Part shown: positions 28,307 through 41,758 of the stretch, in pieces | Layout of the letters: each line of letters starts with the position of its first letter | Numbering within the stretch: the first letter of the stretch is position 1 | Origin: Tigriopus japonicus | Lineage: Eukaryota > Arthropoda > Copepoda > Harpacticoida > Harpacticidae | NCBI GenBank assembly: GCA_010645155.1 | Contig: CM021320.1 | Coordinates: 4,801,071 to 4,865,070, forward strand | Length of the DNA: 64,000 nucleotides | Reading direction: 5' to 3' | The notes under the pieces: model-generated | Seen by the model: the letters and a program-made list of their open reading frames with translations, nothing else | What the model was told of the DNA's origin: nothing | The model's database searches: none | Position numbers and translations under genes: made by a program

Positions 28307-31300
28307 GAATGTTCGACTGCGTCCTTTCACTGGGGGACGTTCTCTAATCGAAAGTCTCGTGTTTACAGGAAGACAGACATCGCCATGAACCAACAAGAGC
28401 CATCGGCAGTTCTTCTAGCTGAACAGTGGACCCCTTTGGACAGCCATGATCACTTTTCCCATTTCTATTACTACTACTTCTAGCCTTGGGCTCGCTTTGT
28501 ATGTATGAGAATAGCCCCTTCACTTCGCGTCTGTCATTCCAAGGTAAGAAGACGAAGTGTTAGTTTCAATGCATTCAATTATTGAAAGCCCATACATACA
28601 TGTACGAATAAAAGGAAGATCTAGGAATCCAGTCGATTTTCAATTACTTCATGCCGTTGGAGGTTATGAATTGATTCTCCCGGGGACGAAATTTTGTCTT
28701 TAAAGAAAAAATCCAAACTTTTGATAACGCTGCATGAATAATAGAACATAATGCTTCGTGGAAAGTGGACTCCGATATTAAGGGCAAGGAATATGAGTCA
28801 TATCAATCTCAATCAAATGAGTTTACCTTGATGTGAATTAGTGTTTATATTTTGAAGCAAGTCCAGTACAAAAGCAAGCATTCTAAGAATGTTAACAGAA
28901 TAGGAATTATTGAGAGGGAAAAATTTGACAATTCAACACAAGCCAAGGCTTTATCTAGAAATGAAATTTTTCATCAGTAGCCTCTTCCAGCTTGCAGTCG
29001 ATCTTGATTAAAAACCCCTTTTTCTTATCAGAATGAGTCAGTGTGATCATGACCAATTACAATTATGAAATTTTTTATGCAATGTTATCTTTCGATGCAA
29101 AATAAATCATCTCTCAGTTCGTTCTTTGAATTTGATAAACAAGCACAATTTGGTGGCATTGGTATTGGTGGCAAAACTCGTCAGCAAGTTTTTCGTGGAG
29201 CAAGGGGTAAACCTATTAATTATTTATCATAATTCTTCCTATTGGGACCGTCATCTCCCTCGTTTTTGCTGAAAACATTGTTTCATTGTACTCTCATTTC
29301 TTGCCTTATGATTTTGATTTGTCATTTCTTCAAATCTGAACTAATTAATTCAGGTTTTTGACCAACGATCCAAAGACAATATGAAGCTCGCTCATCAGGC
29401 CGTAACAAATGAAGTTTTTTGCAAACAAAAGCTTTCTCCATGGAGCCTTGATTCAATCAACCTATCGGTCTTTTCAGCTGTACAACCAACTGCAATCATT
29501 AATTCATAAGAACTTTCATAACCTACTAAAGTGGTTGATGGTTTGAGAGGGACATTATTCCGTTCTCTTGCTTGCATTTACGCAATCCACAACAGTTCTT
29601 GAAAAGAAATGAATATCGCTTTGCATGGAAAGTGAGGCTTGGAAACATGACACCCGTGAACGAGCTTGGTTCAATATTGGATGTGTACTCGTTTTTTTGC
29701 TTATTCATTGTTGTCAAGAACTCGACTCGGTTCGAAGAATATAAGGTTCAAAATTAATCCGATACTAGAAATGGAATCTTTTTATCGCACTTAGTTTTGT
29801 TCAAAGACATTATGGTAAATGTATATCCTTCAATGCAACTTTTTTGATTGCTTTTGACAACTTTCTTTTTTTCATCACGGGAATGGTTTTACTACTTCAA
29901 GTTTATTTATTCCCTTCACGTTGAAAAAGTGATATCGATCTAATAAAGACATTTCTCATAGCTTTGGACGTCTCACATAAGGTCACATTTCAATCAAATT
30001 TCTTTTCTTTACACTATGACAGGAAAGTTTTTGTCCCTTGAAGTTTTGGCTTCATCGTGATTTTGTCACTTAAACCACCTAAATATAATAAAAAACACTA
30101 TTCATCTTACGGAATCAAAGTCAATTATGTTTTTTACCACTATGAATCAATTAAATGGGTGTTTTGGTCTTATTTGAAGCTCATAACTTTCACTTTGAGG
30201 GATTTTTAAAACATCCCACCCGATACAAAGAATAACGAAGCACACAAAACAAAACAAAACCCTCATCTATCATTCCAAATAGATATAGAGCATCTTTATG
30301 AATGAGCGAAAACTTTATGGTCATGGTGTAGATCTGTTTCCTTTTGATCAAAGAATCCTCATTTAAAATTCGTCAACCTCCGATTGCAAATAAGAATGCA
30401 ACGGAAATCCTCTTTGCTTAGATTGTACCGTCAATCAGTCAATCCCGATAAAAGAAGAAAAAAGCCCCTATTGGCATTCCACTCATTGGCCACAAAATTT
30501 CGCTCATTCCATCGTTGCCCAAATCCGGCTCCTTGTTTGTGTTTCCTTTTTGTTTCAAAGGAAATCATCATGCTTGAGTGATCCAAAATTGAGCTCGTCT
30601 CATTCTCCCAAGTTTTCCACCTACTCAATCGTCTCTCAGTCTTCACGTGAATGTGTGCGGGTAAAGCGTCGATTGAGAGCGATTGCGATGGGTGTATAAA
30701 CTTGGCCTAAACACATTTACTACTCTCATTTGAGGCCAGAGAAAGAAAGACCGAAGTGCGCCTTCCCTTGGCCTTCCTTCTGGGCTTCGGCACTAGTTCT
30801 ATTCAGTTCAAACTAAGCCTTCGGCGTTCCATTTTACGAGCGTGTTCCACTCCCCACCACCCTTGATCTCTTCTTGAAGACCTCCTTGAAAAAAATCAGA
30901 GTGCCACTGTATTGAGCCGATTGATTGCAGTCGCTATTCGTTTTGTAGAAGGATCCAATTTGTTCTTGTCTGGAAAAGAAAAGGCCAAAAAGGACCCTCT
31001 TTCTCCGTCTTCTATTAGGACTTTCCTCAAGTGTAGGGTCCATAATACTTCTGACGCAGTCCTAATCACATGTTTCTGAGCGAAACATGTAAGGAACGCA
31101 CCTGTCGTTCGTTTCCTCGAGGGGAAAATCAATATCATATTTGTGATGAAAGTGATTGGAACAACTTCATATTCATTCCAGATGGGCTGACTCAATTGAA
31201 CCTTCGACTTCGTCTTCCCCAAGTTCAGGAGCATGAAGCCCGATGTCGGTACGACCTTTTCCCCGTCAACAACACCAATATCACCACCCTTCCACCATCA

Positions 31301-31359
31301 TCTGTCAAAGTCCTCGACAAGCTCCAACCATTTTCTCGTGTGGATTGACCCTCGAGAAC
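28307..31359. other. Intergenic DNA and 5' region of the DUF1647-like gene
   Basis: AT-rich, with no gene seen to about 30600. From 30650 the sequence becomes more balanced and probably includes the promoter and 5' untranslated part of the gene starting at 31360. A TATAAA lies near 30697 and an initiator-like TTCAGTTC near 30804. Overlapping small ORFs at 30834-31348 on both strands are inconsistent with one another. Confidence 0.4.
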
Positions 31360-32529
31360 ATGGTCCGTCATCGGACTTTTGTCTTGTTCCTCTTGGGAAC
31401 TGTCAGTGCCACTTTGGTGCTCATCTCCATGAATCGCACCCCAAAATCTGGCATCGATTCGTTCGTGGTGGAAACGCAGAATCAGCTCCACAATTTGAAG
31501 AAGAACTTTGAGCCCGAGAAGAGTATCTTGAGTGTGAGTGACGACTATCTCGAACCCTTGGGACTGTTGGCCTCACAGGAGCCTAATGTTAGTTTGAAGG
31601 CCTGTGAGCCCGTGATCGTGAGTGCCGTGACCAATGGTCGTGAGGGTGAAGCCGTGAATTTTGTTCGAAACACCCAGTATATCCTGCCCAACTTGACCGT
31701 GATTCTCTATGATCTGGGGTTGACCCGCAATGAACGGGATTTACTCAGCCACTATTGCAATTCCTCGATGTGTCTTATCCGGGACTTTGAGTTCGGGAAA
31801 TTTCCGGGACATGTGTCCAATCTGAAAATTCACGCCTTCCGACCGCTCATTATTCAAGAGACCCTCAAAGATGCGGGTTGTGTGCTTTGGTTGAGTATCG
31901 ATCAACGCCTCACCCAAAGTGACCTCGGGCCCTATTTACAAAAGGCCCGGGAATCGGGCGTGTTAGCTTGGCCACATCCCGACAAACAAATTCCCACTTC
32001 CAGTAGGACTCATCCGAAAATGTTTTCCCGTCTCGGGATCAAAGATCTCGAGGAGTTCAACTTTCAACACATGGTCGATCTGAAGGCCTTGCTTTTGTAT
32101 AATCTAGAGGAGACTCATGTGAAACTCATGGGCCCTTGGGTTCGATGTGCGCTCATTGATGATTGTATCGAGCCCTTGGGAGCTCAATCCACGGGATGTC
32201 GCTTCGACAAGAAGCCGCAATATCGGTATTCAGGTTGTCATGCTTATGATGTGTCGGCCTTGAATATCATCCTGGGTCAGATGTTTGGCTTCAATGAAGG
32301 TCGTTATGTGGCCAAGGAGTCCTTTTTTGTGCAAATGGGCGAGGAAAATGGTGAGGATCTCGCCGATTTGAGTGTGAATACCACGTTACCCTCTGGTGCT
32401 TTCCCGCCCAATGAGGATCAGGCGGGTTTATCACCCTCAGAATGGATTCCCTCCACCCGATCTAGTCACTCCTTACGAAAACGATGGCGAAATCGCCGAT
32501 CCCTGAGCAACACGAACGAAATCTATTGA
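31360..32529 (+). CDS. Type II membrane protein, DUF1647-like putative glycosyltransferase
   Basis: An intronless frame of 389 residues starts at the ATG in context GAACATGG. Residues 5-24 (TFVLFLLGTVSATLVLISM) are a single signal anchor, giving a short cytosolic tail and a lumenal domain typical of Golgi enzymes. The lumenal part carries VIVSAVTNGREGEAVNFVRN, then LTVILYDLGL and IHAFRPLIIQETL, followed by LWLSIDQRL. That order resembles the DUF1647 family known from nematodes and other invertebrates, thought to be glycosyltransferase-like. Lumenal cysteines (CNSSMC and later pairs) could form disulfides, and NLT and NSS are N-glycosylation sites. An in-frame upstream ATG at 31243 would add 39 residues; I prefer the later start for its better context. 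Enzyme activity and substrate are unknown. Confidence 0.75.
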   Translation: MVRHRTFVLFLLGTVSATLVLISMNRTPKSGIDSFVVETQNQLHNLKKNFEPEKSILSVSDDYLEPLGLLASQEPNVSLKACEPVIVSAVTNGREGEAVNFVRNTQYILPNLTVILYDLGLTRNERDLLSHYCNSSMCLIRDFEFGKFPGHVSNLKIHAFRPLIIQETLKDAGCVLWLSIDQRLTQSDLGPYLQKARESGVLAWPHPDKQIPTSSRTHPKMFSRLGIKDLEEFNFQHMVDLKALLLYNLEETHVKLMGPWVRCALIDDCIEPLGAQSTGCRFDKKPQYRYSGCHAYDVSALNIILGQMFGFNEGRYVAKESFFVQMGEENGEDLADLSVNTTLPSGAFPPNEDQAGLSPSEWIPSTRSSHSLRKRWRNRRSLSNTNEIY

Positions 32530-33680
32530 AGCGCATAGGTGGGCATTTGATCGGTAAATAATGACGTCCTACTTTCCTCGGGCACCGACTAATTTTTACT
32601 TTGGGCACATTAACCTGTTTAAGCACCTCCAATCACACAGTTCCCAAAAAAGAAAGAAGTTTTTGCATTTTAATACAATCCTTTACGTCCGTTTCCTATT
32701 TTTTCCTTTGCTCTTAACTAAAGATTCCCGGAAGCATTGCTGCCATTTTCATAAATGTCATGCTATCACGACATGCTTTTTGCGGATTTATCTTGGCAAA
32801 ATTAAAACGTGATCAAAATCCATTTTTTAAGGACCGCTCAACACACTTCGACTTTTTAGTGATCAATGCCCACCTCTGTGAAAGTGCCAGTATTATCAGC
32901 TAGATTGCCACTCATTACTATCTTTTTCGGGATCTTGTCAGAAAGAATAAATGTGTCAAGTGTGAGAGAAGCCAAAACCAAAAAAAGCCAGTGACTAGTG
33001 TGTAAAATGTCGATTTGTTGCAATCAATAATCCCTCCTCATTTCTCATCAGACCTGATTTTTACGTTGATTTTCCCACCACATTTGCTTTAACTGTGCCA
33101 TGATCGCGTCCGGAGCAATTTTTCCCGCAATGGGGTTTGCTCTCTTTTTTATAGCATTCAACATGTGATATCTTTCCCAGAATAAACACGAATTGACGAA
33201 CAATATCTCAGAAGATTCTCATTTTATTCATACCTATGGAAGAATAACTTCCACCAATAGAAACATGAGATATAACCAACAACATAAAATTGAAACAAAT
33301 CTTGAACGACAACCAAGCAGGTCGATTCATTGATCAAGGATGATGGAATGAAGGCAGGTTCTCTTTCTTCACATTGGATGGAAATGTGCAAATTATTCTT
33401 CGAGAGATCATCAACCTGGGGCTCGTCTCAAAATATGCTCTCATATTTGCCAAGAGATATGTTAATTAACAGATTCATAATTAACATTTTTGTTCAAAAT
33501 GGAACAGCATCTTTTTGCCCGTCCCATAGGATTCTCCAAGGACGACCAATTTGGACTGTTCCGATTTTTGTTTGTGAGAGTCGCGTGTTAAAACTGAAGA
33601 AACGTGTTGAAGGAGTTGTCTTTTTGTACTGAGAGATATTGCCTCTCAGTAGGTGGTTTTGAAGCTAAAAACATCGGCAA
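32530..33680. other. Intergenic between convergent genes
   Basis: AT-rich spacer holding the 3' ends of the plus-strand DUF1647-like gene and the minus-strand GTPBP2 gene. ORFs at 32561-32812 and 33330-33632 show no domain. Confidence 0.5.
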
Positions 33681-36600
33681 TCAGGGCGTTACCGGTTTTT
33701 CATACGGAAAAATCTGCGTGATCTTTCCAATCCCTTTGGATCGTCCATCTCGAAAAAGAAGTCTCTGACCAACCTTGATATACTCGGGATGTCGAATAAA
33801 ACGGAAGATTACCGAGGCCTGATCATTATTTTGAAGGCCTTTGGACGCGATAATCGCCTCCATAACAGCAGTTTGTCGCACATTCCCAATATGAACACTC
33901 GTTTGAAATCCGGGCGAGATGGCCTTTGGATGGAATAACACCGAAATCTTGGCTTGGAAATACAGACAGGCATTGGTTTCCGTAGCTCGAGGATCCACCA
34001 AGCTCATACCTCTTCGTAGGTCAGAAAATGGGAAATCGATCGCCAATGCCGCCGATTGAGTCGCCCGAACTAGGCGACATCCCGCTCGATTCCGCTTGAT
34101 CGAGCCCACCGAAACGGATTGGAAGCTTCCATCGGCAAAAGGTCCGAGGTTCATGGTCATCCCTTCGGTAATGATGCCTTGGGTGACGAGTCCGCCCACA
34201 ACTGTCCCTACATTGGGCACATCGAAGATCTCGTCGATCTGGAACTCGGGATGATCTTGCTCCAGTTTCTCCTGCTCTTTGATCCCGGCTCCAGGAGGAA
34301 GGAGATGAAGGAACTTTTTGGCCAAAGTCAAGCCCGTTCCGCTCACGGCACTCACGCAAAAGATGGGCACCACGTTCTCTTTGAGCGCATTTCCGGCCGC
34401 TGTGATACAATCATCGGCTGTTCTGACGACCAGAGGCACTTTATTGGCTCCGACACTCGTGAGGAGGCTTTGGAGAGAGGCCAGAGTGGCTTGGAGTTTG
34501 GGCTTGGGTGCCATGTCCACTTTGGTGACCATGATGAAGAAGGGCACTTCCAGAGCCACGGCCATGGAGAGCAAGTCTTGAGTCATTGGCACCACTCCTG
34601 CACTCGCACTAACCTGTAAAGGCAGAGACCATCTCGGGTGAGTATATTTTTTTTGCAAAAAAATGATGAAATTAATGGCTTTTAGATACGTCCTTGGCGA
34701 ATGTACATTGAAATTGAATTGGTAAAACAAAAGTACATGCTTGAGACTCCATAAATAAGGATTGAAAAGCAGACTTTTCAAACAAACAAATGTTGAAGTT
34801 GGATAACTTTGTAGTCATCAGCACCAACCTTATTCTTTTAATAAGAGTCATTATGTGCTAAACAGTAGCATTATGCACCTTTATCGAATGTTCTTTTATC
34901 CATTTTGACTGTCACCAAGAATAGTAAATTTGACGATATGTTTTTTTAAATTAAATGTTACTCAATTAACAAAAGCCAAATCCTATGGAAAGAGAATTGA
35001 AAGGTTCATTCCTTACTAAAACTCAAGTTTTTCTAGTGAATTGAGCAAACGGCAAATGAGACGGATAGGTCGAAGATTCACATCAATGCCCTATCCATAA
35101 TAGGGCATCAAAAACTTACCACTAGCATCACATAATGAGGACAATATCCAGTCAGCCCGGATATCGTGGTTCGCAAGTACTTTTGATGACCGGCCAAATC
35201 GATGAAGGTGATGAGCTTGCTGGAATGCTCGCAAATCTCCTCGGCTGTATTGCACTGAACATAATCAATGGCTTGGCCATCGGCATCGAATCCCAAAAGC
35301 TCATGAGATATAGACGATGTCCGTCCGGATTGAATCTCGTGCAAATGGCGGAACATATTCAAACGGGCCCGCCCTCGACCATTATCCAAATGACCCTGAG
35401 TTAACACGCCCACCAGGGTGGATTTGCCCACATCCGCATTGCCTAATACACACACGCGAAGGTCGATGCATTGTTGATCGTCAGGAACCTGATATCGAAA
35501 AGAATTGGCAATGTAACACTCATAACATCATCAATCGGGCTGTTTTCTCCTTACTTTCCTGACCAAAACTTCGGCCACGGTGCGCAATCCGTGCTCAGTC
35601 GTGGTGACTTTTTCTCGGAGAACATTAATGGTGGCGCCTAATCGGCGAGCCATTTCCCGTAAAGTGTCCAAACTCGAGGTCAGATCCTCTTCGGAGAGAC
35701 CGGTCATGAGACCATTGTCTTCGACGCCAATCTCATAAATAGCTTCACCTGAAAGAATGTTTATATTTTTATGAATTTGCTCCTTCAACCTACCGTGAAC
35801 ACAGCAATTGATTTTTCTTGACTTCGAGCATGAAAGGGATCAATCAGATTTCTTCATGCACAGCGCACAAGTTTCATTAACGGAAAACCGGAATGACGGC
35901 TGATGCCGTAAAATGTTATTCCGTCAATATAACGATTACGTATGAAGCAATATCAAATGCCAAATTGAACAAAGGTTATCAATTACAGGATTCAAATCAG
36001 TTTAGAGGTCCTTGGGTCTTACAAGTATGCTTTTAGGCTATTAAATGATTCATAAAGTGATCGAAAAAAAAAATATTTTAGAGGCAACTACAGTTTTCGG
36101 TTGAATTTTTACCTGGGACCGATCGATTTCTTTGGGCAAGAAATCCGAGGCAAAATTATTTTTGCCAAAAATAGCTAAAAAATTTACATGGGCCAAATGG
36201 AAAGAAAATCCATAAACCTAAATAATCCGTGGACTTGGCGGATTATCCACTTGCGAAACAAATCCCGTCCTAAAACTTACTGTTCTCATTTTAACGAAGA
36301 GGATTCTGAACCCACAATTCTAACCCAACTATCATGCCATTTGATCCCTTTTCAATCAGTCAATCCCTATCCAGATACCCTCCGATTATCGTTTCCGCTT
36401 CTCACCTTGACCCTCGCGTAATCGCCACTTCATTTGCGTGACCAAATGTTCCAGACGTTGTTCCGTGGGATTGACCAATTTGAGCTTATACTCGATGTTG
36501 CCCTGTTGAGGCTCCGGAGGCAGCGAAGTGAAATCGCCTTCACTGTGCGATGAGTGCATACGGGTGCGGATTCGGAACGTGCCGATGGGTTGCGTCTTCA

Positions 36601-36772
36601 GATGCGTCAGATCGATGGCCGTTTTCGAACGGGGTGGGAGGGCTCGATGGGCGGGCCCTCGGCTTTTGGACAGAAAAGTTGAAGCCGAGAGACAGCCCAA
36701 GTCATCCCAAGAGCCACTGGGCTCGTCCGATGTGCCCGGATCGAACAAATCAAAGCCCGAAAACCCGGACAT
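33681..36772 (-). CDS. GTPBP2: GTP-binding protein 2 (translational GTPase family)
   Basis: Four coding exons, 36772-36406, 35748-35555, 35488-35120 and 34613-33681, join in phases 1, 0 and 0 to give 620 residues (about 602 in human). GTPase motifs are G1 GNADVGKST (203-211), G3 DLAGH (284-288) and G4 TKVD (340-343). The stretch DNGRGRARLNMFRHLHEIQS, then GRTSSISHE, matches GTPBP2 and not GTPBP1. Beta-barrel domains follow (VGTVVGG, GNVRQTA, HPEYIKVG). The protein acts in the cytosol with Pelota-type factors to rescue stalled ribosomes. The first coding exon is preceded by an acceptor (GCTCCTACAG, ending at 36787), so a non-coding 5' exon lies upstream. The start is the first ATG in that exon; the N-terminus is poorly conserved in the family, so the start could differ. 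Confidence 0.95.
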
Positions 36773-38113
36773 AATGCGGAAGGGATCTGTAGGAGCAATG
36801 GATAGATTGTGAATGAGGCCCAAGAAAGGGAGGGTTGGATTTAACAGAGGGGAAAACTGGTCATTTCACCATGACACTTCATGAAAGGCTTTCCTTGCAT
36901 CAGCCAAAATGAGTCATAGAGCAACTTATGTTGATACAAGGAAACTTTGATCTTTATCGCAATCAAAACACGATCTTTGATTTCAGGCTTTATGTAAAGC
37001 TATTGCGCAACTTTATTACAACTATGTAAAACGAGGTATCTCCATTTTCCAAAAAACAGTCTTTGGCAATTTTTTGGCAAAAAACTAGAACTAAAAGGGG
37101 GAAGAAGCCCCCAATTCAACTCATTTTCAGCGATGTTTTCAGATTGTAAATATTCTGAAAACAACCGATATATGGTAAACCTCGATCTAAAAAAAGTTAA
37201 GAACTAACCATAACTTTACACCCCCACAAATAAGGCTAAAAGCCTTACAAACAAGACCAAAACGAAATGTGTTTAACCAGACACCCGGGCGTCATCCATC
37301 CAAGGCACCTAATTCTTAACCTCATATTTCACCCAGTATTTGAAGAATTTGAAGACCTACTTACGATGAGTTCAGGTGGACTTTGCAATCTCGACTAAAG
37401 GGCCTACCCAAAACAATAAAGGCCGTAGTCTCCTTATCACTGGATTCTGAGGTGCTCTGTCGCTCTTTGTTTCCATGGGCCTCACTCGATCGACGTAACT
37501 CAGTAGGTAGGTTGATATGTAGCTAACCCAATCTGTCCCTTGAAAACAAACGACTCGAATAGGGCAACACGGGGAGTTGCAACGTCTGTGACAGACAGAG
37601 CTATGACTGCTACTCTGTCCTTCTGTTCTGAATGATGGCCCCGCACATCTTAAGGAAATAGGGGTTGAAACAGCTGGCTGCTTGGCCCTAGCCAGGCCTA
37701 CTTATCCATCCATCCAGGTGGGCGCTTACTTCACATGAGATAACCAATCCTAGCGCATGATGCGATGACAGCCTGCCAAGATTTTGTGAATCGAGATTCT
37801 TGGTCGAGAGGGCGCACTTAGGCCATCGGACGGATTAGACACCCGAAGTGTCCACTGTGATGACAGAGTACAGTCCAAAGAGACCTATGCAATCTCTTTT
37901 TATCGGTCCTAACTATCTTCCGATCTGGGAGGCGACTCATCTGCAGCACTAGATAAACCACAAATACCCCTCTCTGTGACAACAGATCGTGGTGGCTCAG
38001 AGCTAGAACTCGTGCTTACTAAATCGTGAGTTGGGCTTTGCGCCTCCACGAGGGTTTTTGTTTCAGACGTTTTTCAGTAAATGTTGTTTGTTTTTCTATA
38101 TTTTTAGGTATGT

Positions 38114-38150
38114 TTAGGTTAGGTTAGGCTTAGTTAGGTTTAAGTTTAAG
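38114..38150 (+). repeat. Short interstitial TTAGG-like array
   Basis: Three to four TTAGG units in the plus orientation grade into TTTAAG variants. This is the arthropod telomere motif in an internal position, and it is imperfect. Confidence 0.5.
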
Positions 38151-39109
38151 TTTAGTTCAGAAAATCTTTGCTCTTCCTGTCAATATTTTGTCCATATCTA
38201 TGACGGTGTGACTCATCTCCCAGATCGGAAGACATTCAGGGGCCATAATCTCTTTTGTTGCAACAGCTCACAGATTCTATCTTATACATGTGTTTTGTAA
38301 ATTTTGTCAAACGTAAAACAACTAACATAATGTTACGGGTGATCAGCTGAGAGCTATGAACAGTTTTTCTTGTTTTGATTTCTCTAGGCTAACATTACAT
38401 GCCTCAAGTGTTAATGGAGAGACTTCAAATGAAATTATTGGCGATTTCAGCTGAATCTTGGCTTAGTTCATGCTTTTATGCCAATTTTAAAGGCATGATA
38501 TTTTCCATTATTTCAGCCCAGCATTATAGGTCCATTAACTGTACCTTAATCCATGTTTGAGGCACCTTAGTTTGTTCAAAACTGAGTGATTGATATGATC
38601 CTTAATATCTGCTAATACATGCCTATCATGGAGCAGTTGCCCATAAGAAACATGACTTGCGGCAATTTATGGGTCTCCCGATACAACTCTCTTTTTACAG
38701 TGCCCTAAACTAGACTAGTTCATGAAATGTCAAACTTCCGAGCTAGGCGGGCACAAGAACAGAGATCGGAAGGGCCAGCCCTGAGTAACAAACCTCCTTT
38801 TGAGACGATGAGAATGAATCGATGACGATGTTTGACTTTGGCACGGTTGGATTACATCTCGAGAGGTTCATCCGGGATGCTAGAGTAGTTGGACAACAGA
38901 ATCGAGACAACGGAGGTATTCGAGGTTGGGCGATAGCGAAATGCGATCAATAAAGGGAAAGGAAAAATATCCAGAGTGACCATACTATTAAAGGTAGTTT
39001 AAAATGGAAGGCATAAGTTTTTGGCCTTGTCGCAGGCCTTATGTTCTTCATAATAAAAGACTATGTTAAAGGATGGTTCTAGGCATGATTATAGTAATGA
39101 ACGGGATTA

Positions 39110-39410
39110 ATAAAGTTTATCATTTTTTTAAATATAAAGACCAAATATTTAAATAGTGTTCACAAAAAACTTCAGAATATAATGTATTTAACAAAAAAAT
39201 TGGCATTTTTCAAAAATTTTGATGAAAAATTGGCCTTAACAGTAGTGTTGATAGACAATATATCGGTGATCAAAAATTCATACCGAATAGTGAAGATTGG
39301 TTATTCTTGAACACCTTATTTATATTGTGATTCCTAAGAATTCCTAAAATCTGCTCAAAACGACAAAATATACAAAAGAAATATTTGATTAAATATGTTC
39401 GATGATCAAT
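39110..39410. mobile_element. Degraded relative of the hAT-type element at 46385
   Basis: Shares ordered phrases with the interior of the 46385-47112 element: GATGAAAAATTGG, TCATACCG followed by AATAGTGAAGATTGGTTATTCTTG against GCAATGAAAATTGTTTATTCTTG, and AAATATTT runs. Ends and target duplication are not recognisable. Confidence 0.45.
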
Positions 39411-40031
39411 GTTGCTTCCAAAATATAATTTCTTAGACTATTTCAAATTACACCGTAGTCAATTTGAAAAATAATAACATTAAATTTAACCCTTAGATCA
39501 TATCTAAGGGATCATAAATCTAAAAAGTCAAATTCAAAGATCATACTTCTGTCTTGAATTCACCTCTTAAAATCAAAATTTACGATTGCGATCAACATGC
39601 ATCAGATCAAAAGGCAAAAAAACGGAATTCAAAGGAGAATTTCCGCCACACAAATATGAACCAAAACCGACAATTACTTTCTTTTCCATAAAATTTAGCA
39701 AATTCGCCATGTTTAATCACTTTGGTGGTAATACTACCTGTTTTTTATGCTAACTATGTGATTTGTTTCAATATTGGCCTGCTGAACGTGATTTGTCCGA
39801 CTAGAATTTGACGCTCCGGAATTTTGGCGCCAGCTGTTCGATCTCTTCTCTGTCCAACAAAATCCAAAGCCGGACAATGATGCCAGATGACAGTGTATAC
39901 TGCCATTTTAGGAAAATGGAAGGACAGAAAACGCAATGGAAGTGGAAATTTGGTCCCTCAGGGTTAAGATTGGGGCTCGCAGGGTTAGTGTTTAAGGCCC
40001 CATAGGATTATGGGATCAATATATTGTGAGT

Positions 40032-40060
40032 GTTAGGTTAGGTTTCTTGGATTAGGTTAG
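40032..40060 (+). repeat. Short TTAGG-like patch
   Basis: Two TTAGG pairs (GTTAGGTTAGG and ATTAGGTTAG) separated by eight bases. This is the third such patch in the window. Confidence 0.4.
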
Positions 40061-40635
40061 ATTTAAAGGCAAAAATATCTGCCTCCTGCTAGTTCCAAGC
40101 TCTCGCCTGGTTCATCAAAATAAATCTTTATCAAAATAATTTTACCCTAAACAAAACCAGAACGAAATATTTTGCTTCCAAAATCTTGGAACGGAATAAA
40201 ATATTTGGATCTAACAAACCAATAAACCTAGCAACTAACGCCATTATTTTTGATATAAAAGAGTGGCAGAAAATGGTATGTGCGATGTACAAAATAGCAT
40301 CAAAAGATGTTACATGTCAGTTTTTCCAACAACCTTTGGCAGTGTCGACTTGAAGCCACTGGGTAACGCTGAAGTCCAAGGAGTTGATTTAGGCTTGAGT
40401 AGGCAGCAAGCCGGCTGTCTACACCTACTTTGGCAAAATTCTTAACAACCATTCAGCTGTTTGTTGTCTCTGCCGTTGCCTGGCATTCACTTACAAATAT
40501 AGGCATTCAAGTCTAATGGAGCTAATGGAACGACACCTCGCCCTCTGGTGAAAGATGATGTAAAGTGAAGTCAGTTGCACCACTTGCAACTCAATTCCGA
40601 AAAGTAAAGGACTTTGATTAGTTCATATATTCATC

Positions 40636-41758
40636 ATGCCCGGATTATTGGAAAGCGTGGAGAGCCTTTTTCAGACGCGGGACTTGTACAAGGTATTAGG
40701 CGTGACATCGGAGGCCACTGAGGCTCAGCTCAAGAAAGGCTATCACAGACGCTCCTTGGTTGAGCATCCCGATCGAAATCCCGGCCAAGATCAAACCGTT
40801 GCCACGCAAAAATTTCAGGTACTTAATAAACAATGCTGTTTTCCTCATCATTAGTATCGTTTTCCATAAACTTGACCAAATAGGTTCATCATCTTTCCAC
40901 CTATGATCAAATAATTCCTTTAAAATCTAGAGTGTCTGCAATATTCAAGTCAGGCGAAGTATTTATTAGACGGTTTTTAAGTTTTAAAGTAAGTTCTGTA
41001 TTTCAGTTTTAGATAAAGGCTTGATTATTTTCTAAAAACATACATAGAGGCTGAAATTTCCCGTCCCCGATATAATATTTTGATTTAATTTTCAGACTCT
41101 CAGTGCTGTGTATTCTATTTTGTCGGATTCAGAAGCCCGTGGATTATACGATGAAACCGGTGAAATCCAAGAAGAACTCGAAAGCACCCTCAATCCACCG
41201 GATAAGGATTGGGATCAGTATTGGCGGCTTCTATTCAAGGTAAGTCATTCAATGATGACAAGAAATCACATCTTTCAAATCATTATTAATGAAATCCATC
41301 ATTGAACGTAGAAAATCACCGTGACTGATATCGCCGAATTTGAAGCCAAGTACAAGGAATCCGAAGAAGAATTGGCCGATCTCAAATCGGCTTACATCGA
41401 TGGCGAAGGCGACATGAATTTCATCTTGGATAATGTTCTTTGCTCGACATTGGATGATGAAGCCCGGTTTATCCAAATTCTCAGAGATCTCATTCGGAAA
41501 AAAGAACTTCCGGATTTTAAGAATTTCACCAAGGAGTCCACCCAACGAAAAAAACAACGCAAGCGCCGTCTAGAAGGCGAAAAAGTGGAAGCCGAGGCCT
41601 ATGCCCAAGAATTAGGCCTTGGAGATGGGCAGGATGCCCTTCAAAACTTGATCATGAAACGACAAACTCAAAGAGAAAAGGATTCGGATTCATTTTTGGA
41701 TCAATTGGCCGCCAAATACGCCCAACCAAAAGCGAAGGCCAAAGGCAAGAAGAAATGA
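40636..41758 (+). CDS. DNAJC9: DnaJ homolog subfamily C member 9 (histone/Hsp70 co-chaperone)
   Basis: Three exons, 40636-40818, 41096-41239 and 41312-41758, join in phase 0 throughout to give 257 residues (human about 260). Residues 15-80 are a J domain with the HPD motif at 44-46, which stimulates Hsp70 ATPase. The middle and C-terminal parts carry WDQYWRLLFKKITVTDIAEF and SEEELADLKSAYIDGEGDM, the conserved histone-binding region of DNAJC9. The protein ends in a lysine-rich tail. DNAJC9 binds H3-H4 and recruits Hsp70 to fold histones in the nucleus. The second intron is only 72 bases. The ATG at 40636 directly precedes the conserved LLESVESLF helix, so the start is secure. Confidence 0.96.

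Larger units (their letters stand above)
36787..40635. other. Intergenic; includes the unplaced GTPBP2 5' exon and old repeats
   Basis: No coding region recognised. A minus-strand 5' non-coding exon of GTPBP2 should lie here; a donor-like CATCGTAAG on the minus strand near 37360 is a candidate. Two TTAGG-rich patches and a degraded hAT-like copy are listed separately. The stretch 37400-38000 is richer in G+C than the rest but shows no ORF. Confidence 0.4.

Noticed and set aside
34119..34619. ORF of 166 codons on plus
   Set aside because: Antisense shadow of the last GTPBP2 exon.
36188..36421. ORF of 77 codons on plus
   Set aside because: Overlaps the GTPBP2 first coding exon and intron in antisense; no protein features.
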